Counted from the first letter of the stretch, positions 44,899-54,880 are shown. The stretch: 64,000 nt of DNA from Paraflavitalea soli (GCF_003555545.1 NZ_CP032157.1:1058546-1122545), one strand, 5' to 3'. Program-made: numbers and translations. The notes: a model not told the origin generated them from the sequence alone.

Positions 44899-46905
44899 AT
44901 GGCAAATATTGAGATCACCGGTAAAGGCATTCAGCGCGTACTCAGCAAGTTTGATTACAAACAGGCGATCGCAGAATATATCTGGAATGGCTTTGATGCA
45001 AAAGCCAATACTGTAGCACTGAATTTCGAGTCGAACGACCTGGGCTTTGTGTCCAAAATAGAAGTGGTGGACAACGGATACGGGATTGACCGGGCACAAC
45101 TGGCTGAAAAGTTCTCCCCCTTCTTTGATTCACAAAAAGCCATTGAGATAGAATCGCCCAAGAATACTTCTGCGGTGCATGGTAAGAATGGTGTGGGGAG
45201 GCTCACCTTTTTCAAGTTTGCTTCCGAAGCCATCTGGCACACCGTATATGAAGAGCGGAAAAAAAGGTATGAGTATTTCATCAACATCAAGTTTGGGTCC
45301 ATCAACAAATACGATAGCCCCGATTCAGGTGTACGGGAGGTGAAGAAGACAACCGGCACTACTGTTACCTTCTACAATATCCTGCCGGATATACTGGATA
45401 GCAACCTCAAAGAAGACCTGACCGATTTCCTTTGCCTGGAATTTGGCTGGTACCTGGAACTGAACAAACAAAATGGATATGCCCTGGTGATCAATGGAGT
45501 GCCCCTGGATTATTCGGCCATTATCGGCGATAAGCACCGGTTTATGCTCAACCATGCTGACAGTGGCCAGGAGTTTGAAGTGAAGTATGTACGATGGAAC
45601 GCAAAGATCAATAAAGAGTTTTCCAAATACTATTACATCGGGTCTGATAATATTGAACGATATAAGGAATTCACTTCCCTGAATAATAAGGGCGATCACT
45701 TTTACCACAGCGTGTTCATCAAGAGTGCTTATTTCGATCAGTTCAGGTTCAAAAGCAATAATACCGATCCGCAATTGACATTTATAGGCAGCACGCGGAT
45801 CGATCCGGTCTTCCGGTTCTTGCACAGATGGTTAGCTGCTTATTTGTTGGACAAACGCAAACCTTATCTTAAAGTATATACCGATATTTTGATCAATCAG
45901 TACGAACAGGACCAGATATTCCCGGTGTTTAGCGATAATCCCTGGGATGTGCACCGCAAGATCGAGTTGGAAAACCTGGTGCGGAACCTCTATGAAGTGC
46001 AGCCTAAGATATTCCTGAACCTCAACACGGAGCAGAAAAAGACTTTCGTGCGCCTGCTCAACCTGCTGCTGGACAGCCTGGAGCGCGACAAACTATTTGA
46101 TATCCTCGATGGCGTGGTAGAACTTTCTAATGAAGAAAGGAAGCAGATGGCAGCCCTTATCAAGGTCACCCGGCTATCGCATGTCAACCATACCATCAGG
46201 ATGATCGAAGACCGGTATAAAACCATCGACACCCTGCGCGACCTGGTTACACGCAAAGAATTAAAGGCCAATGAACGGGATCACCTGCAAAAACTGGTGG
46301 AAGCCCATTATTGGATCTTTGGAGAACAATACCACCTGGTCACTGCTGCTGAGCCCAAGTTTGAAGAAGCCCTGAGGCGGCATGTGCATTTGTTGCGGGG
46401 TGAAACCAAGGTGCGGCCCATTGAGCACGAAGATAAATACCGGGAAATGGACATCTTCCTTTGCCGGCAGGATGTGCTTACCAACGAGATAAAAAATATT
46501 GTGGTAGAGCTGAAGCATCCGGCGGTAAAACTGGGGGAGGCAGAACTGGCGCAGGTAAAGAAATACATGAATGTGATCATGAACGAACCACAGTTCAATG
46601 GCAATAACATGACCTGGGAGTTTTACCTGGTGGGCACTGATTTTAGCAGCAAAGGAGAAATAGAAGCTGCGCTCGACAATGCCAAACCCCATGGCGAAAA
46701 GTCACTGGCTTTCAAAACAGGTCAGTACAAGATCTATGTAAAAAAGTGGAGCGAGGTCATCAATGACTTTGAGATGAAACACAAGTTCCTCAATGATAAG
46801 CTGCAGCTGGAAAGAAAACTCCTGAATGAAGTGCATGCTTCCGCCGACCAGGCTTTGCGGTCCGCCACCACCAATACAGCGGCCATTCAAAAACAGATCA
46901 TTTAA
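44899..46905 (+). CDS. GHKL ATPase fused to a PD-(D/E)XK-like nuclease domain, candidate defence protein
   Basis: Residues 1-190 form a GHKL (Hsp90/MutL/MORC-like) ATPase: N-box E26-x3-N30-x2-D33, DNGYG at 58-62, GKNGVG at 95-100. The middle (about 200-480) is helical with no recognised domain. The C-terminus has a restriction-endonuclease-like core: acidic EMDIF (about 517), then VELKHP (about 535-540) and a Gln-x3-Tyr helix (AQVKKY, about 553), typical of PD-(D/E)XK or Shedu-like nucleases. Prokaryotic GHKL ATPases of the paraMORC kind are known to accompany restriction nucleases. It is a single-gene locus, preceded by 160 bp without genes. Antiphage activity is inferred. Confidence 0.78.
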   Translation: MANIEITGKGIQRVLSKFDYKQAIAEYIWNGFDAKANTVALNFESNDLGFVSKIEVVDNGYGIDRAQLAEKFSPFFDSQKAIEIESPKNTSAVHGKNGVGRLTFFKFASEAIWHTVYEERKKRYEYFINIKFGSINKYDSPDSGVREVKKTTGTTVTFYNILPDILDSNLKEDLTDFLCLEFGWYLELNKQNGYALVINGVPLDYSAIIGDKHRFMLNHADSGQEFEVKYVRWNAKINKEFSKYYYIGSDNIERYKEFTSLNNKGDHFYHSVFIKSAYFDQFRFKSNNTDPQLTFIGSTRIDPVFRFLHRWLAAYLLDKRKPYLKVYTDILINQYEQDQIFPVFSDNPWDVHRKIELENLVRNLYEVQPKIFLNLNTEQKKTFVRLLNLLLDSLERDKLFDILDGVVELSNEERKQMAALIKVTRLSHVNHTIRMIEDRYKTIDTLRDLVTRKELKANERDHLQKLVEAHYWIFGEQYHLVTAAEPKFEEALRRHVHLLRGETKVRPIEHEDKYREMDIFLCRQDVLTNEIKNIVVELKHPAVKLGEAELAQVKKYMNVIMNEPQFNGNNMTWEFYLVGTDFSSKGEIEAALDNAKPHGEKSLAFKTGQYKIYVKKWSEVINDFEMKHKFLNDKLQLERKLLNEVHASADQALRSATTNTAAIQKQII

Positions 46906-46943
46906 GAATTATTCAAATTGCATCGAAACTGGTCCCAGGTGCC

Positions 46944-46997
46944 AAGGTGGGCCGCTCTGCAGCGCTGCATATGCCGGGCGGCAGAGCGACTCACCTT
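46944..46997. repeat. GGTGGGyCGC hairpin, copy 3
   Basis: AAGGTGGGCCGCTCTGC (46944-46960) pairs with GCAGAGCGACTCACCTT (46981-46997). The ends match the hairpins at 26934 and 36260 (GGTGGGyCGC and GCGrCTCACC) while the stem centre differs. It lies between convergent genes. Confidence 0.7.
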
Positions 46998-47013
46998 TAA
47001 AAGGGCCACCCGC

Positions 47014-47580
47014 TTAAAGCACCTGGTATTTCCGGATCACCCAAAAGAGGTTATACAATATAAAGAAGATCACCAAGGCCGCATGAAACCGTTCATTCCG
47101 CGAGCGGATCGCCAATAAACACAGCAGCACATGGATGGCGATCCTGATAATATATTCTGTGCCTAAAGCATGGTAATGGTCAACACCCTTTAACAAGGTA
47201 TCGCACACATCGAATAAGAAAGAAACACCCAGGAAAGAAAAGAACCAGGCCTTCCGGGAATAAAAGTATCCCTTGTAACCGTCATACTCCTTCATGTCAT
47301 CCGGGAAGAGCAGGGAGCAAATAATATAGTATACCACCACAAAGCAAATGATAAACACGTAGGATCCGAAACTCCAGGCCGATACTTTCTTCAACAGGAT
47401 CTCCCACCACCAGAAATCCAGCAAGGAGAGGAAGATAAAACCCACCCAGGCCAGGTGCACCCAATACAACCGTACTTTAGTGGGATGCTCGATCAGTTTG
47501 GCAACGCCTTTCAGCAGCGTGGCCACACTTAAACTGACGATGATGCTCATGAGCATCCGGATGTGGAAAAACTGATCCAT
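47014..47580 (-). CDS. Integral membrane protein of unknown function
   Basis: The 188-aa product has five or six hydrophobic helices (about residues 8-28, 42-60, 72-92, 112-130, 142-160 and 165-182) and no large soluble part. No family is recognised. It converges on the GHKL-nuclease gene and is divergent from the NTF2-like gene 212 nt away; no functional link can be argued. Confidence 0.75.
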   Translation of the reverse strand: MDQFFHIRMLMSIIVSLSVATLLKGVAKLIEHPTKVRLYWVHLAWVGFIFLSLLDFWWWEILLKKVSAWSFGSYVFIICFVVVYYIICSLLFPDDMKEYDGYKGYFYSRKAWFFSFLGVSFLFDVCDTLLKGVDHYHALGTEYIIRIAIHVLLCLLAIRSRNERFHAALVIFFILYNLFWVIRKYQVL

Positions 47581-47792
47581 GACCGCAGTTGTTTTTAATG
47601 ATTAGACTATCTGCAAGTAGAAACGTATAATCATACAATTTAATAAATCTGTCGCAATACACCCTGCAATTTGTCAGACCCGCACTCCCTCAAGACCATT
47701 TTTCATCAATAAGTTTGTGAGCGAAACAGCAGAGCGCCGGGCATATAGGCAGGCTTATCATATTGCAAACCATTTAGCTAAAACATATAAAT

Positions 47793-48146
47793 ATGGATAA
47801 CAGGACAATCATTCAGGAAGTAATTGCCGCATTTGATGCCAATAATATCGAAGGTATTCTGCAGCATTTGACCGACGACGTAACCTGGACCATGATAGGC
47901 GACCGGGTCATTTCAACCAAAGAAGGCATGCGTACATTCCTGGTCGAAGGCGCAGATATTAAAATGGTTTCTTCCACCAAGGACAATATCATTATTGAAG
48001 GAGATCGTGCTGCGGTAAACGGAGAGGTGGTCTGTAAGAATACGCAGAATGGCGATCTGTATGAAATGTTTTATACGGACATCTATGAATTGAAGAATGG
48101 CAAGGTTAATAAAATAACCTCTTACATTATCAACAAAAAGAAATAA
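47793..48146 (+). CDS. NTF2-like (SnoaL-type) protein
   Basis: The 117-aa product matches the short SnoaL-like NTF2 fold: an N-terminal helix (IQEVIAAFDANNIEGILQHLTDDVTW), TKEGMRTFL, and antiparallel strands ending KVNKITSYIINKK. No signal peptide, so cytoplasmic. Relatives are small-molecule isomerases or hydrolases or ligand-binding proteins. It is convergent with the TlpA-like gene, with only 8 nt between the stop codons. Confidence 0.85.
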   Translation: MDNRTIIQEVIAAFDANNIEGILQHLTDDVTWTMIGDRVISTKEGMRTFLVEGADIKMVSSTKDNIIIEGDRAAVNGEVVCKNTQNGDLYEMFYTDIYELKNGKVNKITSYIINKKK

Positions 48147-48154
48147 GGAGAAGA

Positions 48155-49636
48155 TCATTGCTTCAACAGCAGGTCGATCTCTTCGTTGAATTCTTTTACA
48201 AACTGGTCATAATATTTACCCGTGGCCGGGCCGCTATAACCTGTATGGATCCTGGCCACCTTTCCTTTTTTATCAATGAAGATAAGGGTAGGGAAGGAGA
48301 GGAAGGTATTGAGTGCTGGCAAGGAGGTGGCTACAAATTGTTTGTCGGCAGGTCCGGCAATCAGTTGCGCATATTGTATGTCGTATTTGTTGCGGGAGCG
48401 GCCCAGTGCCTTGCGCACAAAAGCAGTGTCCGTTTGCCGCTCATAGTGCAGTGCGATAGCCTCTACACCTCTTCGGGCATTGGTCTTGTACCAGGGCGCC
48501 AGGAAGGCTGTTTCGTCCATGCAATTGGGGCACCAGGTACCGGTGATCGTCACCACCACTACTTTGTTTTTATATTTCGCATCACTCAGGGATACCTTAT
48601 TGCCGTCAGCATCCGGGAAGGAGAAATCAAAGGAAGTATAACCTTCTTTCAGGGTGGTAAGCGTATAAGCATCGGGCAAGGCGGCCTGCTCATTGCGTGT
48701 GCCGGTAAAATGCTGCCCACCCCGGGCGCCAACATCGCCTGTAAGCTGACCTTGCTGGTCAAAGCTGCCTTTATAATAACCCGGTCCGGAGCCAATAAAG
48801 GAAGAGAGGTAAAAAGTATTGCCTTCTACAATACCTTCCAGGTAACGGGAATCACCCGTTACCCGCAGAAAGGTAGCTTGTAGTTTTTTACCTTCCTGTT
48901 TAAACAAGCCAACGGCTTTCTCTTCCTTGCCATTTTCCGACTTGAACACAATGTCATAGGTGCCGGAAATATTGCCGGCAGGAGCAACGCCTGTTTCCCT
49001 GAAGCGATGGTGTACACCCGGCTCCGCCGTAAGGGGTGTGGGGGTGCCGCGTTTGTCCTGTCTTCTCAATACACCCGACAAGCGATGGTCGTCAATCTTA
49101 AAGGCCAGTTCATTGTCAAACTGATCCAGGAATATGAACAGGGAATCAGCCGTTTGTTGTACCCGGCCTCCTGCATATTGCTCACCGCCATTTAAGAAGT
49201 AGGCAGTAGTATCTCCTTTATCCGTCAACCGTATGTCGAAGTTGAAGGGTATCTCCACCTCCGGACGTACTGCAAAAGCTCCTCTCCAATTACCGATAGG
49301 CGAGAACTTTACATTGCCTCCCGGCTCTTCATGTTTCTTTTGCAGTTTGATATTGTATTCATTGCCAGCTGTCAGTTTTATTTCCTGCGTTTCAAACTCG
49401 TTGTGGCTGAACACCAATACGGAATCTTTATCTGTTACCGGAATATAGTAAATGCCATCTGCCTGCGATCCCGATACCCGGTCGGTTCCTTTCACGGCGA
49501 TCAGTACGCCTTCCAGGGGACTGGTGTCCTCGTACGCTGTAACGGTACCTGTGATCGTGCGGCCTGTGTGCTGGGCACGGGCAGTTTGCCATGTCAGCAA
49601 TACCAATGCAAATAAGGTAGGGAGTTTACGGAGCAT
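48155..49636 (-). CDS. Exported TlpA-like thiol-disulfide protein with carboxypeptidase-like regulatory domain
   Basis: Signal peptide (about 1-21, ending ARA-Q). Residues 25-100 form a carboxypeptidase-regulatory-like beta domain (TITGTVTAYEDTSPLEGVLI) like that at the front of SusC proteins. The middle is a beta-rich region of unknown type. Residues about 340-493 are a thioredoxin fold with the active site WCPNC (about residue 370). Such proteins reduce or isomerise disulfides in the periplasm. The combination is common in Bacteroidota but its client is unknown. Confidence 0.85.
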   Translation of the reverse strand: MLRKLPTLFALVLLTWQTARAQHTGRTITGTVTAYEDTSPLEGVLIAVKGTDRVSGSQADGIYYIPVTDKDSVLVFSHNEFETQEIKLTAGNEYNIKLQKKHEEPGGNVKFSPIGNWRGAFAVRPEVEIPFNFDIRLTDKGDTTAYFLNGGEQYAGGRVQQTADSLFIFLDQFDNELAFKIDDHRLSGVLRRQDKRGTPTPLTAEPGVHHRFRETGVAPAGNISGTYDIVFKSENGKEEKAVGLFKQEGKKLQATFLRVTGDSRYLEGIVEGNTFYLSSFIGSGPGYYKGSFDQQGQLTGDVGARGGQHFTGTRNEQAALPDAYTLTTLKEGYTSFDFSFPDADGNKVSLSDAKYKNKVVVVTITGTWCPNCMDETAFLAPWYKTNARRGVEAIALHYERQTDTAFVRKALGRSRNKYDIQYAQLIAGPADKQFVATSLPALNTFLSFPTLIFIDKKGKVARIHTGYSGPATGKYYDQFVKEFNEEIDLLLKQ

Positions 49637-49786
49637 AAAGGCATATTAATTATAGTCCACTAGATTTGTGGACAAAGATAGCCTATCACCTTTTAAGTGG
49701 CCAAATAATTTTATACAGCCCGGGAATAGCCCAATGATCATCAAAAAAATAGCTGTCAGGTAATAGCCAACCGCTACTGCCTGACA

Positions 49787-49814
49787 GCTCATCGCTAACA
49801 GCTAAAAGCTAACA
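49787..49814. repeat. Degenerate heptamer repeat, GCTAACA type
   Basis: GCTCATC, GCTAACA, GCTAAAA, GCTAACA in 7-bp register, ending 9 nt before the stop codon of the minus-strand SusD gene. Confidence 0.8.
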
Positions 49815-49823
49815 CCTGCTTCT

Positions 49824-51560
49824 TTATTGCAGTGGATCAAAGCTGCCGCCTGCCCAGCCATTCGTTTGTTTCAAATGACTGTTCAACTGCAAATGTTTGG
49901 AAGGGAGGGCGAAGAAATAATACTCCGGTTTCCAGAGAATATCAAACTGTGTATCCACTGTTTTAACAGTAGTTTGAAAATAGGTGGTATAATTCGTTTG
50001 TAAATGCTGATACAATTGTTGCGGCGTCATAGAGGCCTTCAGCGCATCCCATTGTGCTTTGGGGACTTTTAAAGTAACATTATGTCCATGCCGCCGGGTT
50101 CCGTTCAGTGTTGTTTCAAATGCCCTCCACCTTCTCAGGTCCCAAAAGCGTTTACCTTCAAAAGCCAGTTCAATTTGCCGTTCCAGCCGGATAGCAGCAC
50201 GCATTTGGGTCTTGTTCATGCCGGGAGCGAGGCCATACAGATTGTTGGCGCCTGCATCAATGCCGGCCCGGGCCCTGATCGCCGTCAGCAATGGATAGAC
50301 TTCTGCAATGCGGTCAGTTTCATTGGCTGCTTCTGCCAGGTTTAATAACAATTCTGCATAGCGAAGTTCTATCCAGTCCGTACCACTGTTGAATGCCTGG
50401 ATAGAAGTTTGTGTCGTATCCACTCCTTTGCGCATATAAAAACCCGTGATCGTAGGGCTGTTCTGTTCGCCGCCTACAAAGGTCCATTGCATACGTCCGG
50501 CTTCCAGGCCGTTAATGCCCACCTGCCACAGCGCGCCATTATACACGATCGTCTGGTTGAACCGGGGATCCCTGTTCTTCCAGTAATACTGTGCGTCGTA
50601 GGGATAGGTGGTGGCCGGATCATTGATGGCGCGGCCATCTTTCATGGGAAATGCATCTACGATCTCCAGCGCTGGCCTGTTGCCTCCGGTAGCGCCCTGC
50701 GATATATCCAGCGGACGGGTAGCGGCTGCCCAGTTATTCCAACTGGCTGTATTGGTAGCCACATATTGGTACCGGCGAACAAATATGACCTCTTTATTCA
50801 TTTCAGAAAACCACAAATTGGTGAAACTGGGAAACAAGCCATAGCCCTGTCCGTCCAGGTAATCTTTGGCAGCTTTGTTGGCGTCATAAGCAGCCTGCCA
50901 GCGGCCGGGAGCATTTTGAGCAGGGTCAAACTGGGGAGAAGCGTAAAACAATAACACCCGGCCTTTGACGGCCAGGGCTGTGCCTTTGTGCACCCGCCCG
51001 TTGTTGTCGCCCGAACCAACAGCTACAGCCGGCAGATAAGCAATGGCGCTGTCCAGGTCGGCAAGGATACGCGCCATGGTTTCAGTGGTCGTATTTCTGT
51101 TGACCAGCAGGTCGTCTGTCAATTGCTGGGGTTTCAGCACCAGGGGGATGCCGCCATATCGTTTGGCCATCTCGAAGAACTGCCATCCCCGGAAGAAAAA
51201 AGCCTGCCCTTTCAACAGTTTCTTATTGGCCTCAGAAAGCTTCCCCTTGTCAATATCGGACAACAGCACATTGATACCCCTGATCTCACTATAAGGCCAG
51301 TAATCAACCGAGTTTTCTGTTAACTGGCCATACATATAACTGCCGCCACCGTCGGATTCTTCTGAATAGTCCGCAAAATCCGTGGTCCAGCCTGGCAGGT
51401 TTTCTGCATGTATCCTGTTGGCATAGGCCGTAGCCAGCTCAATATCATTCCATACATCTTTTTCGTCTACCGCTGTTGGATTTTCGATGTCCAGTATCTT
51501 GTTGCAGCTGCCCAACAGGCAGCTTCCTATCATTAGTAATAATAATCCCCGTGTTTTCAT
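49824..51560 (-). CDS. RagB/SusD-family nutrient-binding lipoprotein
   Basis: Lipoprotein signal with lipobox LLGSC (about Cys19). Family features include TAVDEKDVWNDIELATAYANRI, KGQAFFFRGWQFFEMAKRYGGIPLV (the SusD helical core) and RLERQIELAFEGKRFWDLRRW. It is encoded 18 nt after the SusC gene on the same strand, its obvious partner. No sigma/anti-sigma genes precede the pair; the only carbohydrate enzyme nearby is the divergent GH28-like gene, so a pectin- or galacturonate-type ligand is a reasonable guess. Confidence 0.95.
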   Translation of the reverse strand: MKTRGLLLLMIGSCLLGSCNKILDIENPTAVDEKDVWNDIELATAYANRIHAENLPGWTTDFADYSEESDGGGSYMYGQLTENSVDYWPYSEIRGINVLLSDIDKGKLSEANKKLLKGQAFFFRGWQFFEMAKRYGGIPLVLKPQQLTDDLLVNRNTTTETMARILADLDSAIAYLPAVAVGSGDNNGRVHKGTALAVKGRVLLFYASPQFDPAQNAPGRWQAAYDANKAAKDYLDGQGYGLFPSFTNLWFSEMNKEVIFVRRYQYVATNTASWNNWAAATRPLDISQGATGGNRPALEIVDAFPMKDGRAINDPATTYPYDAQYYWKNRDPRFNQTIVYNGALWQVGINGLEAGRMQWTFVGGEQNSPTITGFYMRKGVDTTQTSIQAFNSGTDWIELRYAELLLNLAEAANETDRIAEVYPLLTAIRARAGIDAGANNLYGLAPGMNKTQMRAAIRLERQIELAFEGKRFWDLRRWRAFETTLNGTRRHGHNVTLKVPKAQWDALKASMTPQQLYQHLQTNYTTYFQTTVKTVDTQFDILWKPEYYFFALPSKHLQLNSHLKQTNGWAGGSFDPLQ

Positions 51561-51578
51561 AACAGCATTGTTTAAAGT

Positions 51579-54500
51579 TTACAAACCTATATTTACGCCC
51601 AGTGAATAACCTGCCATCATCGGATAGGACAGGATATTGTTCATTTCCGGATCATAAATATTATTTCCGGAATAGATCATCAGCAGGTTGCTTCCTGTGA
51701 AGTATACCCGCGCACTCTTCATGCCCGTAGGTTTTATAAAGTTTTGAGGAAGGTTATAAGAAACTGTTACGTTTTTCAACCGTAAAAAGGAATTGTCCAC
51801 CAGGAAGAAAGACGACTCGTCAAAGCGTGTCCGGTAGGCTGTGACGCGGTAGCCGGGATACTTTCCATTGGGGTTGTCCGGCGTCCAGCTATCAGCCCAG
51901 TATTTGAAGGATGATTCTTCGGCTCTTGCCTGCACATCCCTGCCTGCGGTAGGAAGCATGGCTTTGGCGCCCGCTACACCCTGAAACAGGATGTCAACAC
52001 TCAGCCCTTTCCATGAGCCTCCCAATGAAAAACCAAAGTTCATCGGAGGTGAACTGTACCGCGCAATATATTCCCGGTCGTCAGCAGTGATCTTTCCATC
52101 CGGCTCATCACTGGTAGGGCCGCGCAGGTCGGCATAATTCAACATGCCCAGCTGCGGTTTTACGCCCAGTATCGTGTAGCCTGCGGGCAAGGCATCGAGG
52201 TCTTTTTGCGTGCGCAGGATGCCAACAGCCCGGTAGCCAAAAATACGGCCGGTATTATATCCTTTTTGCGATTGATAGGCGCGTATGTTCTGGGCCTCAT
52301 CCAATACCATCACTTTATTGGTGGCCAGGCCGAAATTGCCTCTTATATAATAGTTAAAGGCATCCTTGCCACCCGTGCTGCTGCTATAGTCCATTTCCAC
52401 CTCAAATCCTTTTGAATCGATCTCCTGGTAGTTTTCATCCGGCAGATCGGCGCCCAGTGTACTGGGCAGGCTCAGCTCTCTTTTGCCAAGGATATCATAC
52501 GTATGCCGGTAAAAGAGATCCAGCTTGAAACCTACCTTGCTGTTCAGGAAGCGGCTGTCGACACCCACATTGTAATTCAATGATTTTTCCCAGGTAAGCG
52601 CCCTGTTGGCAAGAACACCAGGCTTCAGGCCATATGATTGATCATTAAAAATAGCGCCGGGCTGAATGCTGTACGATTGCAGCCATTGGAAATTACCTAC
52701 CTGGTCATTACCCAGCAAGCCTACAGACCCCCGCAGTTTAAGGTCATTGATGAAGTTCACCCTTGAAAAGAAGTTCTCATTAGATATCCTCCAGCCGGCC
52801 GATAGAGAAGGGAAGAAGCCCCAGCGGTTCTCCGGCGCAAAGATCACCGAGCCATCATAGCGGAAGGAGGCTTCCAGCAGGTACTTTTGATCATAGTTGT
52901 AACTCGCCAGTCCCACATACGATATCCTGGCCGTGTTCATTTGTTCTCCATTGGCTATGGAGCCGATCGTGCTGCCGGCCGCATACTGATCGATGGCGGA
53001 AGAAATGAAGTCATTACGCTGGCCGGAGAACCAGGTAGTGTTTTCTTCAGCCTGCTCATACACCAGCAAGGCGTCCAGTCCATGTTTCCCGAAATTGCGC
53101 TTGTAATTGAGCTGCGCGTTGAACTGGTACCGGTTGACCTTATCGTTCCTCGATAGCAGGAATTCCACCGCAGCCCTGGGCCGGATGCCCACCGCCTGGT
53201 CGCCTACAATATGGTTGTTGGTGCCGGTCGTATTGAACAGCGTCATATTATAAGGCAGGTTGAACTGCTTGTTGTAAATATCGCGGTTGTACTTGTTGAT
53301 GGATGCCCGGGCAGTCAGACCTTTTATGAACGGCACGGTATAATTCACCGTAGCGATCATATTGACCCCTGTCCATTTTCTTTTATTGTACCCCGATTCA
53401 GACGGCGTAAGCACTACCCCGGGGTGCCATTCCACCCAGTTGCCTACCGGCAACCCATTTACATAAGGAGGCACCATCGCCGGTCTTACCATTAAAGCTT
53501 TGTACAGGTCTTCCATCCGCCAGTTGCCCACATCCCAGCTGGGACCATTGGTATTGCGCGTTTCCGTATTGAGGTCAAGCGATATTTTCAGGTTCTTGGT
53601 TACTGTTACATCCACATTACCCCGTACACTCAGTTTCTGGAAGTCTATATTGTTAAACGTACCCGTGGCTTTGTTGTACGAGCCGCCCAGGAAGTATTTT
53701 ACATTTTTTGCCCCGCCGCTTACATCCAGTGAATGTTGCGTGGTAACCGGGTCTTTCCACATTTCATCTACCCAATTCCAGCTATGCGTTTTGAAATAGT
53801 CCAATTCATCCTGCGTATAATACCGCGCATCTGTGGCAGGTACGAGGGTATACTGCAACTGTTGGTTGATGATCGACGCATGTTCAAATGCATTCAGCCT
53901 TTCTGGTATTTTGGTGGGCGACTGCAAACCAAACAAACCATTATAGGAAAGTTTGGGAGTGCCTTCCTTACCTCTTTTGGTGGTCACGAGAATGACTCCG
54001 TTGGCTGCCCGTGAACCATAGATAGCAGCTGAAGCGCCATCCTTCAGGATGGTGATATTCTCCACTTCATAAGGGCTGAGTCCATCAAAGGCAAACTTGT
54101 CACTCACTACGCCATCTATCACGAACAGGGGAGTGGCATTATTAATAGTACCTACCGCCCGTATCCTGATATTCGATTCCATGCCCGGTGTACCGGCCGC
54201 TTGCGTAATGGTGGCGCCTGATAACCTGCCTGCCAATGCATTGGAGAGGTTGTCGACCGGTGTATTGGCAAACTCCGAACCGCTTACCGAAGATACCGAG
54301 CCGATCACCGCTCCCCTTGTCTGGCTGCGGTAACCTGTCACGATCACCTCCTCCAGTTTACCCGTAGCGGTCATGGTAATATTGATCACGGAGCGCTTGT
54401 TCACTGCAATGCGTTGCTCCGCATAGCCGGAATAAGAAAAGACCAGCAGGCCGTTTTCGGGCACCGTGATCGTATAGCTACCGCTGTCGGTGGTGGTAAC

Positions 54501-54737
54501 AGCGGTGGCGGCGCCTTCTACCGTCACCGTCACGCCGGCCAGCGGGCCATTGGCACTGGATACCGTTCCTTTTACCACTATATCAGCTACTTTCCGGATG
54601 TGATAGGGAGGGCTGAAGTGGTGACCAACACCGTGGTCGGAGGGCGCTGCGAAAAGTGTTTGGCCGGCAAGTACGCCTGAAATCACCAGCATGGATAATT
54701 TCAAAGGTCTGGCCGTTGCCGCGGTAATTTTTTTCAT
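51579..54737 (-). CDS. SusC/RagA-family TonB-dependent transporter
   Basis: The start is set at 54737 (MKKITAATARP), 24 codons inside the longest frame, to give a standard signal sequence ending LFAAP. A carboxypeptidase-regulatory-like domain (about residues 35-110), a TonB plug (SNALAGRLSGATITQAAGTPG, LFVIDGVVSD) and a barrel follow; there is no STN domain. It imports the ligand captured by the SusD partner encoded directly downstream, using the TonB-ExbBD energy system. Without STN or a FecR neighbour, regulation must be different from that of the first locus. Confidence 0.95.
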   Translation of the reverse strand: MKKITAATARPLKLSMLVISGVLAGQTLFAAPSDHGVGHHFSPPYHIRKVADIVVKGTVSSANGPLAGVTVTVEGAATAVTTTDSGSYTITVPENGLLVFSYSGYAEQRIAVNKRSVINITMTATGKLEEVIVTGYRSQTRGAVIGSVSSVSGSEFANTPVDNLSNALAGRLSGATITQAAGTPGMESNIRIRAVGTINNATPLFVIDGVVSDKFAFDGLSPYEVENITILKDGASAAIYGSRAANGVILVTTKRGKEGTPKLSYNGLFGLQSPTKIPERLNAFEHASIINQQLQYTLVPATDARYYTQDELDYFKTHSWNWVDEMWKDPVTTQHSLDVSGGAKNVKYFLGGSYNKATGTFNNIDFQKLSVRGNVDVTVTKNLKISLDLNTETRNTNGPSWDVGNWRMEDLYKALMVRPAMVPPYVNGLPVGNWVEWHPGVVLTPSESGYNKRKWTGVNMIATVNYTVPFIKGLTARASINKYNRDIYNKQFNLPYNMTLFNTTGTNNHIVGDQAVGIRPRAAVEFLLSRNDKVNRYQFNAQLNYKRNFGKHGLDALLVYEQAEENTTWFSGQRNDFISSAIDQYAAGSTIGSIANGEQMNTARISYVGLASYNYDQKYLLEASFRYDGSVIFAPENRWGFFPSLSAGWRISNENFFSRVNFINDLKLRGSVGLLGNDQVGNFQWLQSYSIQPGAIFNDQSYGLKPGVLANRALTWEKSLNYNVGVDSRFLNSKVGFKLDLFYRHTYDILGKRELSLPSTLGADLPDENYQEIDSKGFEVEMDYSSSTGGKDAFNYYIRGNFGLATNKVMVLDEAQNIRAYQSQKGYNTGRIFGYRAVGILRTQKDLDALPAGYTILGVKPQLGMLNYADLRGPTSDEPDGKITADDREYIARYSSPPMNFGFSLGGSWKGLSVDILFQGVAGAKAMLPTAGRDVQARAEESSFKYWADSWTPDNPNGKYPGYRVTAYRTRFDESSFFLVDNSFLRLKNVTVSYNLPQNFIKPTGMKSARVYFTGSNLLMIYSGNNIYDPEMNNILSYPMMAGYSLGVNIGL

Positions 54738-54880
54738 GAAAAGTTGAGTTTGGCAAGTGGATAATACTATAATGAAGAGGTTCCTGCAATAGACAAAATA
54801 TCGGCGCACTACCGATGGACTCAGTTGGCAATTTATTCAGTCATTTTGACAATAAACGACGGTTGCAGATGAACGTTGTA

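Noticed and set aside
46826-47118. Short plus-strand frames between GHKL-nuclease and membrane protein genes
   Set aside because: They run through a hairpin repeat and the antisense of the membrane protein, with no domain.
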